Shown here: positions 10,393 through 22,273 of the stretch, piece after piece
Layout of the letters: each line of letters starts with the position of its first letter
Position numbering within the stretch: the stretch's first letter is position 1
Origin: Auxenochlorella pyrenoidosa
Lineage: Eukaryota; Chlorophyta; Trebouxiophyceae; Chlorellales; Chlorellaceae
NCBI GenBank assembly: GCA_001430745.1
Contig: KQ481983.1
Span: forward strand, 2,893,500 to 2,925,086
Length of the DNA: 31,587 nucleotides
Direction of reading: 5' to 3'
Made by a program: the position numbers and the translations under genes
Notes under the pieces: model-generated
Databases searched by the model: none
The model's input: the letters and a program-made list of their open reading frames with translations, nothing else
What the model was told of the DNA's origin: nothing

Positions 10393-10988
10393 GCGTGTCG
10401 CTGCCCCTGGTGCCAGCACTGCACTGAGCGCGTCCCCGCCGCACCACACCCACCTGGCCTGCCCTTTACTCCCCTTCGAACGCAATCCCTCCCTCTTCCG
10501 CCGCCCGTGTACCACCGCTTGCACATGGGCCCTGCCCCAACTCAGCCCTGGGTGTCCATCCCATCCCTGCCATCATTGCATTGTACCAACATGCCCCTGC
10601 CCCTAGCCTGCTTGTACAATGCCTCCCCATAGTTCGCCGCCGCCTGTCTTCACCCTGTTGTGGCGGCTCTCCAGCGCAGAAGTGTGTTGGTGTGCACTGC
10701 ACCTCATCTGGCCATCTCTTTTCTGTGCTGAATGGCTGCTGCCCAGTCGGCCAATCTGCTTTTTGTCTTGTTATGTTGCAGGACCCCCCGGGCCACTCTC
10801 GACCTTTCCCAGAACCTCGAAAGGCCGCCCACTAAACTGCTCCCTTCCCAGCCTCTTCCAGAGGCATGTACCACTTCTGCCCTCATATTTCGTACACAGC
10901 GCCCAACAGCTGTCGTTGCACGCGCCTCCCCCCTTTGCCTTAGGCCGGCGCTGTGGTCCCACGACTGCGCCTTCTATTGCTTTCACAT

Positions 10989-10993
10989 TGTAA
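10989..10993 (+). terminator. TGTAA poly(A) signal candidate of the Yippee-like gene
   Basis: TGTAA about 650 bases after the stop codon, ending 36 bases before the stop of the convergent minus-strand gene. If used, the Yippee transcript would end almost against its neighbour. Chance occurrence possible. Confidence 0.35.
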
Positions 10994-11029
10994 CAACAGC
11001 AACAATCACGAACGTGCAGGATGCGGCTG

Positions 11030-12724
11030 TCAGGAGGGAGGGTCGGCACCCCTGTGCCGCAACCAGCGCAGCGGCGCCCCCACAGAGCGGAGCAGCCACT
11101 GTGCAGCGGTTGCCGGTGGCGTGCAGCTGTCGGGTGCCCCTGGCTCTCCTGCAGCGCGTGTGCCCTCTCCTGGCACTCTGGCAGTCCCTGCCACTGCTGC
11201 GGGCGGTTCTGATGGCGGCTGCACAGCTCCGCCGCCCCCAGGCACACCACCGCTTGGCTGCTGGGGTGCACTGTGTGGCACAGAGCTGGTGCTGGCACCA
11301 TTGCCCACGCTGGGCGGCGTTTCCACTGCTGTGCTCCTTGCCTGGCTGCTGGCGGTGGGCGGCAGTGCTGCCTGCGGTGCAGCGCCTCCCAGCCTGCCCC
11401 TAAACCACCGCCATGCAGGCTGTGCGTGCTGGGGCAGCCACCGTGGCCCCTGCTGCACATCCTGCGCCGCATGCTCTGCATGCTGCTGCACACCTTGTGG
11501 CGACTCTGCTGCCCACTGCTGCTGCTGCTCCCCTGTTGCATGCAGCTGCTGCTGCTCCACCTGCTGGCCCGCGGCGCCCACTCCCGCCGGCGTCACCGCT
11601 GCTGCTGCCGCTGCCTGCTGTCGCTGTAGGGCCTCTTGCTCCAGCCGCGCATCCAGCTTTGCTGCCTGCTGCTCGACCAGCTGCTGCACCAGGACCTCCA
11701 GACGCGAGAGGCGCACCTGCACATCCTGCCCACTATGCCGGACACCATCTCCACTGGCTGCTGCCTGCTGTGCTGCTGCTGTTCCCAAGGCCGGGCTGCT
11801 GGTGGGCTGTCCGGCAGGGGGGCTCTGCTGCTGGTGCGCCATGACAGCAGCCAGCTTTTCGCTCTCCTGTGCCAGTGCCTGCCATCACAAATGGGGACGA
11901 GCCTTTGTAGGTGGACATTCAAGCAGCGGCCCGGTTCGGAACAGGCTGATGCACTGGCAGCTCCTAGCCAGCGAGAATGTATATGCAATCATTCTCCTGC
12001 CCTTCTGCTCGCTGGTCCTGTGCCACTGTGGGCAGGAGCCAGCGGCCCATCCTGCCCTGGGTTCAGCCTGTCTGCGCCCTCACACACCGCCGACCCACCT
12101 CCTTCTCACGCCGCGCATCCACCTGGCGCATGTCATACCGTGCCCACTGCACGATCAGCAGTGCCACTGCAAGCATGCAGCGGGGCACGAGATGGATGGC
12201 TGAGGCTGAGCTGCCCCGGTATGCTGTTGCGGGGGGTGGGGTGGGGTGGGGTGGGGGTGCCAGGCCGAGGCCCTGGTGGCTGACCAGAACGCAGGTGACA
12301 ACGGGGAACAGCACACAAGCACAGGGATCTGCCAGCCTTTCAGTCAGCAATTCACATGAGGCTGGCCCAAGGTGGCCTTTGAGCCTGTCAAGCTGGCGTC
12401 ACTCACGCCCGGGCGGGACCAGGGCCAACAGGAACTGCACCGCATGCCAGTCCCACCTGCACCAGAGGGGACACACGTGGTACGCAATGCACCAATCTAT
12501 ATCAGGGAACATGTGTAGGCAGTGCAACGCAAGGGATGCTGGAGTTGTGCCATCTGGCCAACAAGCATGGTAGCGAACGGGGCGTGGGGGCAGCGGGAGA
12601 TGGGCGGGCCAGCAGCAGCGGCAGCGTACCGGGCAACCGGCGGCTTGCGGGCAGGCTCCTCTGCAAACAAGATTGTGGCGCTGTTCCAGCCGCCGTACTT
12701 GGCCGCTACATGTGCGGACGGCAT
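11030..12724 (-). CDS. Unrecognised membrane-anchored coiled-coil, Gln/Ala-rich protein
   Basis: I do not recognise this family. Best model, minus exons: 12724-12630, 12456-12407, 12205-12099, 11878-11030; sum 1101 nt, 366 aa, exact frame. An alternative start is ATG 12512 with no intron before 12407 (353 aa). Visible order: a short N-terminus; one or two hydrophobic helices (HAVQFLLALVPPG and CMLAVALLIVQWARY); then a charged helix with RQVDARREKEALAQESEKLA; a coiled coil around VRLSRLEVLVQQLVEQQAAK; and a long low-complexity tail rich in Gln, Ala, Pro and Gly ending in RSVGAPLRWLRHRGADPPS. The heptad-like helix directly after the membrane segment suggests a small membrane-tethered oligomerising protein; location is unknown. 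The opposite strand shows a long cysteine-rich open frame that is only the shadow of the CAG-rich codons. Confidence 0.6.
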
Positions 12725-12783
12725 AAGCACGGCTTCTTGAGTCGGTGGGATGGCATAAGCAAGGCCTCCTGAGTCGGTGCACG
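12720..12783. repeat. 32-bp imperfect tandem duplication
   Basis: The block GGCATAAGCACGGCTTCTTG plus AGTCGGTGGGAT (from 12720) recurs at 12752 with four to six substitutions, giving a period of 32 bases and two copies. It spans the proposed first exon start of the minus gene and its upstream region. The period is not a multiple of three, which argues against coding for the whole repeat. Confidence 0.7.
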
Positions 12784-13129
12784 TCACAACAACTCCACCT
12801 CGGCGCGGCACTACCAGCACTGCCAAGTGTCAGGACAGGCGTCCCGCTGACAGCCGCGCATTCACATCTCACTATCATAAGCTTCCACCGCTTCCTTGGT
12901 AGTGGGCGGCCCCGAGCCGACAGAGCCCGAGAGCCCCCGGTGTTGAAGACACAGGGTGCGCCTCAGGCCCACCCTGATCATTCCCCTTGCGTTTCGTACA
13001 TGCTTCAGAGCTCTCAGCAGAGAATTGAGAACCCGTGCTGTGCTGCTGTGCTGGGCAGCTCAGCTTCGAGGATCAGAGGGTTTTAAGTCGCTTGCAGGTC
13101 CTGCACTGGTGAGGATCGCGCTGAGCACC
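12725..13129. promoter_or_regulatory. Divergent 5' region, unknown minus gene and Tic62-like gene
   Basis: About 400 bases between divergent starts, including most of the 32-bp duplication. Nothing else recognised; it probably holds both promoters and 5' UTRs. Confidence 0.4.
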
Positions 13130-15910
13130 ATGGCATCGCTCCTTCCAGCGACCGCCAGGGCCCAGGCAGTGCAGGCGGTGGCCGCCCCTCGGGCTGCTGC
13201 CAAGGCGCAGCCTGCCGGGACGGCAGGGCTGAGCGGCCAGGCAGCACAGAGGCAGTGGGTGCGGAATGCGCTGGCCCAGCGCCGGGGGATTGCCCAGCGC
13301 CGCACCCCCGCCTCACGCTCCGCTGCTGCCCGTGTGGTGGCCCACGGCGGCGGTGAGGCGCTCGTGATTGGCTCTTCGGGCCAGACCGCCGCGCGCGTGA
13401 TTGTGCAGCTGCTTCGTGCGGGCTTCAAGGTCACCGCAGGTGCGCAGGGCTGGGCCAGGGAGGGCTTTCGCACTGCTGTTCTCATCCGTGGCGCTGCGCA
13501 CCTATTGTCTGTCCGACTCGCTTCCGTCACTAGCTGCACCTTGTTGTGCCTGCCCAGGTGTGGACACCGACCCTGAGGAGGCGGCCGAGGTGCTCAAGTT
13601 TGCCAAGAAGGTGGACATCCTGGCGGCCAGCGAGGCAGCCAACCTGAAGGTGGGTGGGGGCCTGGGCAGCCCGCTGTGGCTCCTTGAGGGATGCCACATT
13701 AGTGCCCGCATTGGAAAGGATGTGGGCGTGATGTTGTGCAGCTGTGCGGCAGGCCGCCTGCAGTCGTGCCTCCGTCTCGAAGGCCCTCCCTGCCCCCATC
13801 CCCTCACCCAACCCCCAAACACACACCACCACCATCACCACTGCCACCCTGCAGCTGGTGGAGTTCAACCCGCTGGATGCGGACGAGATTGGCGGCGTGC
13901 TGCGCAAGGGCATGCGCGTGGTGCTGGTGGTGGGCGACCAGGTGGGCTGCGGCGGGCTGGGCGCGCAGGCTGCAGGCCTGCTGGTGGGGCAGGGCCGATC
14001 TGGCTGCTGCGGCGTCTGGCGCTCGGCAGGCCCTGGGGGCCTGGGGCCCGGCCAGCAGCAGACACTGCCAACAAGCGCCGGCGTTGCCCGCCTGCCGCTG
14101 CCTGGCGCGGCACTGGTGCCAGGTTGCTGCAAGCCGCCCCGCCCGCGCCGCCTGCGCCTGCAGGCCGGCAGCCGGCGCCCCGACCTGCGCGTGTACGACG
14201 CCGTGGTGGACGCGCTGCTGGAGAGCGCCTCCAAGATTGGCCAGCTGGTGGTGGTGACCCCCCAGGGCGGCGGCGGCAACCAGCTGTTCGGCCGCGGCGG
14301 CGGCTCTGGCGCGCGGCTGTCCCCGCTGGAGGCCAAGGTGGCCGACTCTGGCGCCGACTACCTGATTGTGCGCGCCGCGCCCTCGGACCGCGTGACCGAC
14401 CGGTACGGCGAGCAGGCCAACCTGGTGGTGGCCCCCGCAGGCAGGCTGCCCTCGGGCCTGCAGGCCTCGCGCGCACAGGTGGGCCGGGGCAGCACCGCTG
14501 GTGCGGCTTGCAGACCCCGGGGACAGGCCGGGAGGTGGCAGCAAGGCCTCTGCCCGGCCAGCTGGCAGCGGGGCAGGTGGCATGTCCGGGCAGGTGGCGC
14601 GGCCTGCACGACAGGCAGTGCTGCGCCGGGTTGCCTGTGCCCTGCAAGCCATGCCGCGGGCTGTTGATCCCACCGCGCCCTGTACCTGCCCTGTGCCGCA
14701 CACCCGTGCCTGCAGGTGGCCGCAGTCGTGGCCCAGGCCATGGTCCAGGCCCGCGGCAGCGCGGTGATCGAGGTGGGCGCCTCGCCAACTGCCCCCGCCA
14801 CCAGCCTTGCCAGCGAAGTTGCCGAGGCGCTGGCGGGCGGCGCGCAGGAGGCTGAGGAGGAGGAGGAGGTGGCGCCGGCGCCCACGCCCGCCAAGACTGT
14901 GTTTGGCTTTGGCACCCGCAAGATCAGCAAGCCCGCGCCTGTGGCGGCGGTCGAGGAGGAGGAGGAGGAGGAGGAGGGTGAGTGCGGCACGCATGTTTTG
15001 GCCCCCTGCACAGTTGCGAATGCCAAGGCAGGGTGGGAACAAGCCAAAGCGCGGCTCACAGAACTGCAGCTTGCTCGTGCATCGTGCACTGCGTATTCTC
15101 AGCGTGAGCCCGCTGCGCACCCCTCTGCAGAGGCCCCTGCTGCCCCCGCCAAGAAGACGATCTTTGGCTTCGGCACCCGCAAGATTAGCAAGCCTGTGGC
15201 AGTTGTGGAGGAGGTTGAGGAGGAGGAGGAGGAGGAGGAGGGTGAGGGGGTATGCAGGTGGTGCGGGCTTTTGGGAGGCATGGCTGTTGAACTGAGCACC
15301 AGCTCAGTCTGCGCCTGGTTGCTGTCCTCTCTGCGTTGGCTTCCTGTCAGATTGCCATTCTCTGATCCGCACTAGCTCGTCTTCCCCGCCGGTGCCCCCA
15401 ACCGCAGAGGTGGCAGCGCCCAAGGCCCGCAAGCCGCTGTTTGGCGGTTTCGGCACGCGCAAGGTGAGTAAGCCCGCGCCTGTGGTGGTGGAGGAGGAGG
15501 AGGAGGAGGAGCCCGCCCCGGCGCCGGCTCCCAAGAAGAAGGCAGCGGGCGGCTTCTTCACCCTCAGCAGCAAGAAGCAGCAGGCAGCAAAGGCCGAGGA
15601 GGCACAGGAGGAGGAGGAGGCGGCGCCCGCCCCCAAGAAGGCCTTTGCATTCAGCGGCAGCCGGCGGCAGCCGGCGGCAGAGGCCGCTGAGGCTGCAGCG
15701 CCGGCGCCGGCGCCCACGCCCGCGCCTGAGCAGCCCAAGCGCATCATCCGCGGGCGCAAGCCGCTGGCGGCCCCGGCGGAGGAGAAGCCACGGCCAGCGC
15801 CTGCGCAGCCGGCCCGGGCCGCCGAGGAGAACGGCGCCCCCAAGAAGAGCGGCGGCTTCCTTGGCTTCCTTGGCATCTCTGGCGAGACTGTGTACGCGGA
15901 TGAGCAGTGA
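13130..15910 (+). CDS. Tic62-like NAD(P)-binding chloroplast protein with repeat-bearing acidic tail
   Basis: Atypical short-chain dehydrogenase resembling plant Tic62, an FNR-tethering protein of thylakoid and inner envelope. Exons: 13130-13439, 13558-13649, 13855-13941, 14164-14478, 14716-14977, 15131-15241, 15408-15910; 1680 nt, 559 aa, exact frame. Residues 1 to about 70 are Ala/Arg-rich and acid-poor, like a chloroplast transit peptide. The Rossmann start is VIGSSGQTA (glycines about 81-84), followed by GFKVTAGVD, KLVEFNPLD, VVLVVGD, IGQLVVVTP and ADYLIVRAAPSD, the same order as in Tic62. From about residue 320 the tail carries FGFGTRKISKP, FGFGTRKISKP and GFGTRKVSKP at about 328, 364 and 401. 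Poly-Glu runs follow, then Lys/Ala/Pro-rich sequence and a hydrophobic end (GGFLGFLGISGETVYADEQ). The tail differs from the Pro/Ser repeats that bind FNR in flowering plants; its partner is unknown. Confidence 0.8.
14893..15489 (+). repeat. Three exon-borne FGFGTRK(I/V)SKP protein repeats
   Basis: Coding repeats at about 14893-14943, 15154-15204 and 15431-15484, in exons 5, 6 and 7 of the Tic62-like gene. The first two share KT(V/I)FGFGTRKISKP; the third is KPLFGGFGTRKVSKP. Each is followed by Pro/Val and then a Glu run encoded mostly by GAG. The introns between copies are both phase 1, as expected for exon duplication. Two weaker relatives may follow (GGFFTLSSKK, KAFAFSGSRR). Confidence 0.9.
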
Positions 15911-18563
<2,653 letters not shown>

Positions 18564-19303
18564 GATCAAGACGGCTTCAAGAGTACTCACACAGAAGCGA
18601 GCGGCCGGTGGAGCAGACACCTGAAAGTTCCGAGCGGAAGTATGCAGGAGAGGACAGAAGGGAGGGCAAACGGCCCGGTAACGTGCTCAGAGTACCGGTT
18701 GGAAGTGAACTGCTGCCGAGGGGGAGCTTCTGAAATGCTGCTGCTGCCGGCAGTGGCAGCGGCGGCAGGCGCAGCGCAGCTTGGTGCGGACTTGGGTGAA
18801 TCCTTCAGTTTGGGCAGCCAGGTAACTTGCCTGGCTACTGTGCGAGAAACCGAGTGCTCGAAAGGTAGGTGAAAGGCTCGACCAGGGTGACTGCCCAACG
18901 TTCTGACGACCACACGGTAAAGGCACACGACCACCAGCGTGTGCTGCGGAGGACGGATGCTTCCGTTGCATTTTCGGCGGTTGTTTGTGCACTGCGTTCT
19001 GCCATGATTTCAGGTTTGCCGCAACACACGCCTGCTGTCAGGACTGCCCCACTGTCTAGGCACAAAAGCACGTGTCGAGGTCTCCACGCTGCGCCCGCCT
19101 GCGGCAGCAGCTGAGCAGAGACATCGCATTGTCCAGCGCTGACATCATAAGTACTCTTATCGTGTTCACCAACTGTATCACATCTTGATCAGCGGTGCAG
19201 CTGCCCGCGCGGACCAAGCCAAACACCCAGAGCCGTCCAACCCGCAGAACCCAGAGCGCTTCTGCCTTTAGTAGGATCCCCACCATTCGAGGAGTGTGCA
19301 CAC
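18564..19303. promoter_or_regulatory. Divergent 5' region, RNF113A-like and SCO1 genes
   Basis: 740 bases between divergent starts, the longest such interval here. Open frames within it (for example minus 18934-18587) have no recognisable domain. No defined promoter element seen. Confidence 0.4.
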
Positions 19304-21934
19304 ATGCGGCGAGCAGCAGCAAAGGCAGCGCAGCATCTGTGGCGTGCCGCCACCGCCGCTGAGAGCTCGGCACCAGCGGTGGCAGAGGTGCGTGGGGCTG
19401 CGCACCTGCCTGTCTGTCTGCGATCCAGGTTGTGAAAGGTATAGCTGGGCCATGCAGGGATGGGCCATACAACGTTTTCTTTCCCACTGCCTGCAGATGG
19501 CATCACAAGGCGGCACGCAGCGGTTGCAGCAAGCCGGCGCAGCGCGGCGTGCCTTTGCCTCGACAGCACCGCAAACGCGTGGGGTGAGTAGTGTACAGCA
19601 TGCAGATTCGACTGCTGCACAAGTTGCCAGCCTCCCGGTTTGCACATGCAAGGGGGAATATAAGTTGCAGCCCAATCATGCGTTTGGTTCCCCTGCGGCG
19701 TGAGTACCCACCCTGATCAACCCACTCTCCTGCCATTCTCTCCCCTGCCTGCTGCCTGCCCCACAGCCCGTCTCCTACCTGAGCCTTGGACTGACAGTCG
19801 GCACCGGCGCGGGCCTGGTGTGGTGGTACAACCACGAGAAGGAGCAGAAGCTGGAGGACATCAGCCGGGAGGGCAAGTCGAGCGTGGTGGTGGGGCAGGT
19901 GCGCCTTTGTGGGGTGCTTGTCAGCATGCTCCATATTTGCTCGGCGGTCGATAATGACAGCGCACTGCCGCCGGTGCCTCTCGGCAAGCCGCAGGGTTGC
20001 ATGCGCTGAGGCTTGCCTGCTGCAGACCTGCCGGTTGAGGCTGTTGACATCACGGCTCACTCGCCTGCCCACAGGCTTGCTGGCAGTCGTCAGGAGGCTG
20101 TGCAATTGATGTGCCGGGCTCTGTGACGATTAGCTCAGAGCCCCTTTCCTCGTGCCTCGGTTTTCTCTGGCCCGCAGGCTGCCATCGGCGGCCCTTTTGA
20201 CCTGATTGACCACACCGGCAAGCAGTTCACCGACAAGGACCTGCTGGGCCAGTTTGCGCTGCTCTACTTTGGCTTCACCTGGTGCCCGGACATCTGCCCA
20301 GAGGAGCTGGAAAAGATCGCAGCAGCCACCGACAAGACAGGTGGACCGTGCCGCAGGGCATGAGGGGCGGCAGTTGAGAGGGCCGCATAGGCTGCCGTTT
20401 TGCCAGGTAGCCTGGCAGTTTGGCAGCTGAAGCTGACGCGGCCATTGAACGAGCGCAACTTGTGCAGGCGCAGACTGCAGCTGGTCCCCATACCGTCGGC
20501 CTGTCTTTGACACGGCCTGCCCTGAGCACGCCCTCCCCCTGCCCTGCCCTGCCTGCAGAAAAGCTGACAGGCGTGCAGGTGGTGCCAGTCTTTCTGTCGG
20601 TTGACCCGCAGCGCGACGGTGTGCAGCAGGTGGGAGGGCTCAGGGGTGCTGACCTGCCCCACCAGCCGACCACCCGGGCAGTGCAGGCATGGCACGGCGC
20701 TGACCGCGCCTGCCTGCGGGAGCACCTGGCAAGTGTGGGCTGGCCTGTGCGCCTCACCTGTGCCTGCGCATGGTTGGCGCTGCCCCCTGCACCGCAGGTG
20801 CGAGACTATGTCAAGGAGTTCCACCCGCGCATGATTGGGCTGACCGGCCCGTACGAGCGCGTGGGCGCGGCAGCCAAGGCCTACCGTGTCTACTTCTCCA
20901 AGACACAGGTGCGTATTTTGAGGTGCCGCTTGCACAGCATCCGGCGTGCTCCTCCTCTGCTTGCGCATTTCCTGCATGTGAACAGCGCCCCGACCGGCGC
21001 TGCACGGCACCGTGCATGCGCAGCATGCCCGCTTGGCCAACCGTCAGGGCAGGGCGCAGACGGGAGGAGGCAGGGGCAAGTGGCCACAGCACTTGCTCCT
21101 CCTGATGGCGGCTTTGGGGACCCATGCTAAGGCNNNNNNNNNNNNNNNNNNNNNNNNNNNNNNNNNNNNNNNNNNNNNNNNNNNNNNNNNNNNNNNNNNN
21201 NNNNNNNNNNNNNNNNNNNNNNNNNNNNNNNNNNNNNNNNNNNNNNNNNNNNNNNNNNNNNNNNNNNNNNNNNNNNNNNNNNNNNNNNNNNNNNNNNNNN
21301 NNNNNNNNNNNNNNNNNNNNNNNNNNNNNNNNNNNNNNNNNNNNNNNNNNNNNNNNNNNNNNNNNNNNNNNNNNNNNNNNNNNNNNNNNNNNNNNNNNNN
21401 NNNNNNNNNNNNNNNNNNNNNNNNNNNNNNNNNNNNNNNNNNNNNNNNNNNNNNNNNNNNNNNNNNNNNNNNNNNNNNNNNNNNNNNNNNNNNNNNNNNN
21501 NNNNNNNNNNNNNNNNNNNNNNNNNNNNNNNNNNNNNNNNNNNNNNNNNNNNNNNNNNNNNNNNNNNNNNNNNNNNNNNNNNNNNNNGACTACCTGGTGG
21601 ACCACTCCATCATCACCTACCTCATCAACCCAGAGGTGAGGGGCCAGCCGCCGGCAGGCCGGAGCGCCAAAGTTCAGCACGGATCCACCCGGGCAGGGCA
21701 GGACGCCGGGCAGCTGGGACTGGGCTTGCTCATCCCCTCAGGTCTTGTTCCTTGCCTCCTCCCTGCGTTACCAGCAGCCCTCTCCCCGATCCCACCCATA
21801 ACGGTCCCTCATGCACTCAGGGCAAGTTTGTGACCTTTTATGGCAAGAACTTCACAGCGGACGAGATGGCGCGCAACATCAGCGACCACGTCAAGCGCTG
21901 GAAGGCAGAGCACCCGCAGTGGGGCAAGCAGTGA
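19304..21934 (+). CDS. SCO1: SCO1-type copper chaperone for cytochrome c oxidase (interrupted by gap)
   Basis: Mitochondrial inner-membrane protein delivering copper to the CuA site of cytochrome c oxidase subunit 2. Exons: 19304-19387, 19497-19583, 19767-19898, 20178-20340, 20559-20629, 20798-20908, (part lost in the N gap) -21635, 21821-21934. N-terminal segments are Arg/Ala-rich, with ARRAFAST suggesting mitochondrial processing. A single membrane helix ([18 protein letters not shown]) precedes the thioredoxin-like domain. Copper ligands: CPDIC at about 137-141 and the distal histidine in DYLVDHS (21588 onward). SVDPQRD and GLTGPYE are further family blocks. An ATG also opens exon 2 (19497), so translation could begin there with a compact presequence. 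The stretch between YRVYFSKTQ and DYLVDHS is missing only because of the gap; the family has a short linker there. Confidence 0.93.
21134..21587. other. Assembly gap (454 N)
   Basis: Run of 454 undetermined bases inside the SCO1 gene. It hides the 3' part of one intron and the 5' part of the exon that resumes at 21588. The N count may be an estimate rather than a true length. Confidence 0.99.
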
Positions 21935-22043
21935 CGAGCAGCTGAGCGCTGGCCGTGGCAGAGGGGCGCTCCGGCGCACGGCCTACTTCACAGTCAGCAC
22001 CTGCTGGTGCCTCCACACTTGGCTACTGAGTTCTGCGGCTTGT

Positions 22044-22048
22044 TTACA
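22044..22048 (-). terminator. TGTAA poly(A) signal candidate of the DNAJC9-like gene
   Basis: TTACA on the plus strand, 226 bases past the DNAJC9-like stop. It lies inside the probable SCO1 3' UTR. Confidence 0.4.
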
Positions 22049-22103
22049 TGCATGACATTTCATATTCTTTTGTACACATTCTTGGGCCCCTCGTGGGGCA
22101 GCC

Positions 22104-22108
22104 TGTAA
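22104..22108 (+). terminator. TGTAA poly(A) signal of SCO1
   Basis: TGTAA 170 bases after the SCO1 stop codon at 21934, in AT-richer sequence; a typical position for a chlorophyte poly(A) signal. Confidence 0.55.
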
Positions 22109-22273
22109 TTGCCTAGCTGGATTGACTAAAGTTTGCTTTAGTTTGCTTTAACAGCTGCCTATAGAAGAAACACATAAGCTGCCGGGTGTGGGCCTAAAGA
22201 GATGGAGAAAAAGGTCCTGGGCCTTCATTTGTGACTGAACTGCGGTTTCCAGCGCCTTCACCAGAAACCTGGA

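Larger units (their letters stand above)
10343..11029. other. Convergent 3' region, Yippee-like gene and unknown minus gene
   Basis: About 690 bases between facing stop codons (10342 plus, 11030 minus). Pyrimidine-rich on the plus strand with no spliced open frame or domain. It probably holds the Yippee 3' UTR, with TGTAA at 10989-10993, and the short 3' UTR of the minus gene. Confidence 0.45.
21935..22273. other. Convergent 3' region, SCO1 and DNAJC9-like genes
   Basis: 339 bases between facing stop codons. It holds the SCO1 TGTAA (22104-22108) and a minus-strand TGTAA (22048-22044) for the DNAJC9-like gene, so the two 3' UTRs probably overlap. A short direct repeat of AGTTTGCTTT lies at about 22130-22149. 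Confidence 0.55.

Noticed and set aside
10953..12203. A 416-codon plus-strand frame with striking Cys-rich stretches
   Set aside because: It is antisense to CAG/GCA-rich codons of the minus-strand Gln/Ala-rich protein; the Cys come from TGC/TGT triplets. No domain, and the minus model has exact splice phases.
13804..15120. A 438-codon minus-strand frame
   Set aside because: Shadow of the Tic62-like exons and introns. It runs through well-supported GT-AG introns, and its Leu/Ser runs mirror GAG (Glu) codons.
20811..21833. Long open frames on both strands through the N run
   Set aside because: They are open only because the undetermined bases contain no stop codons.
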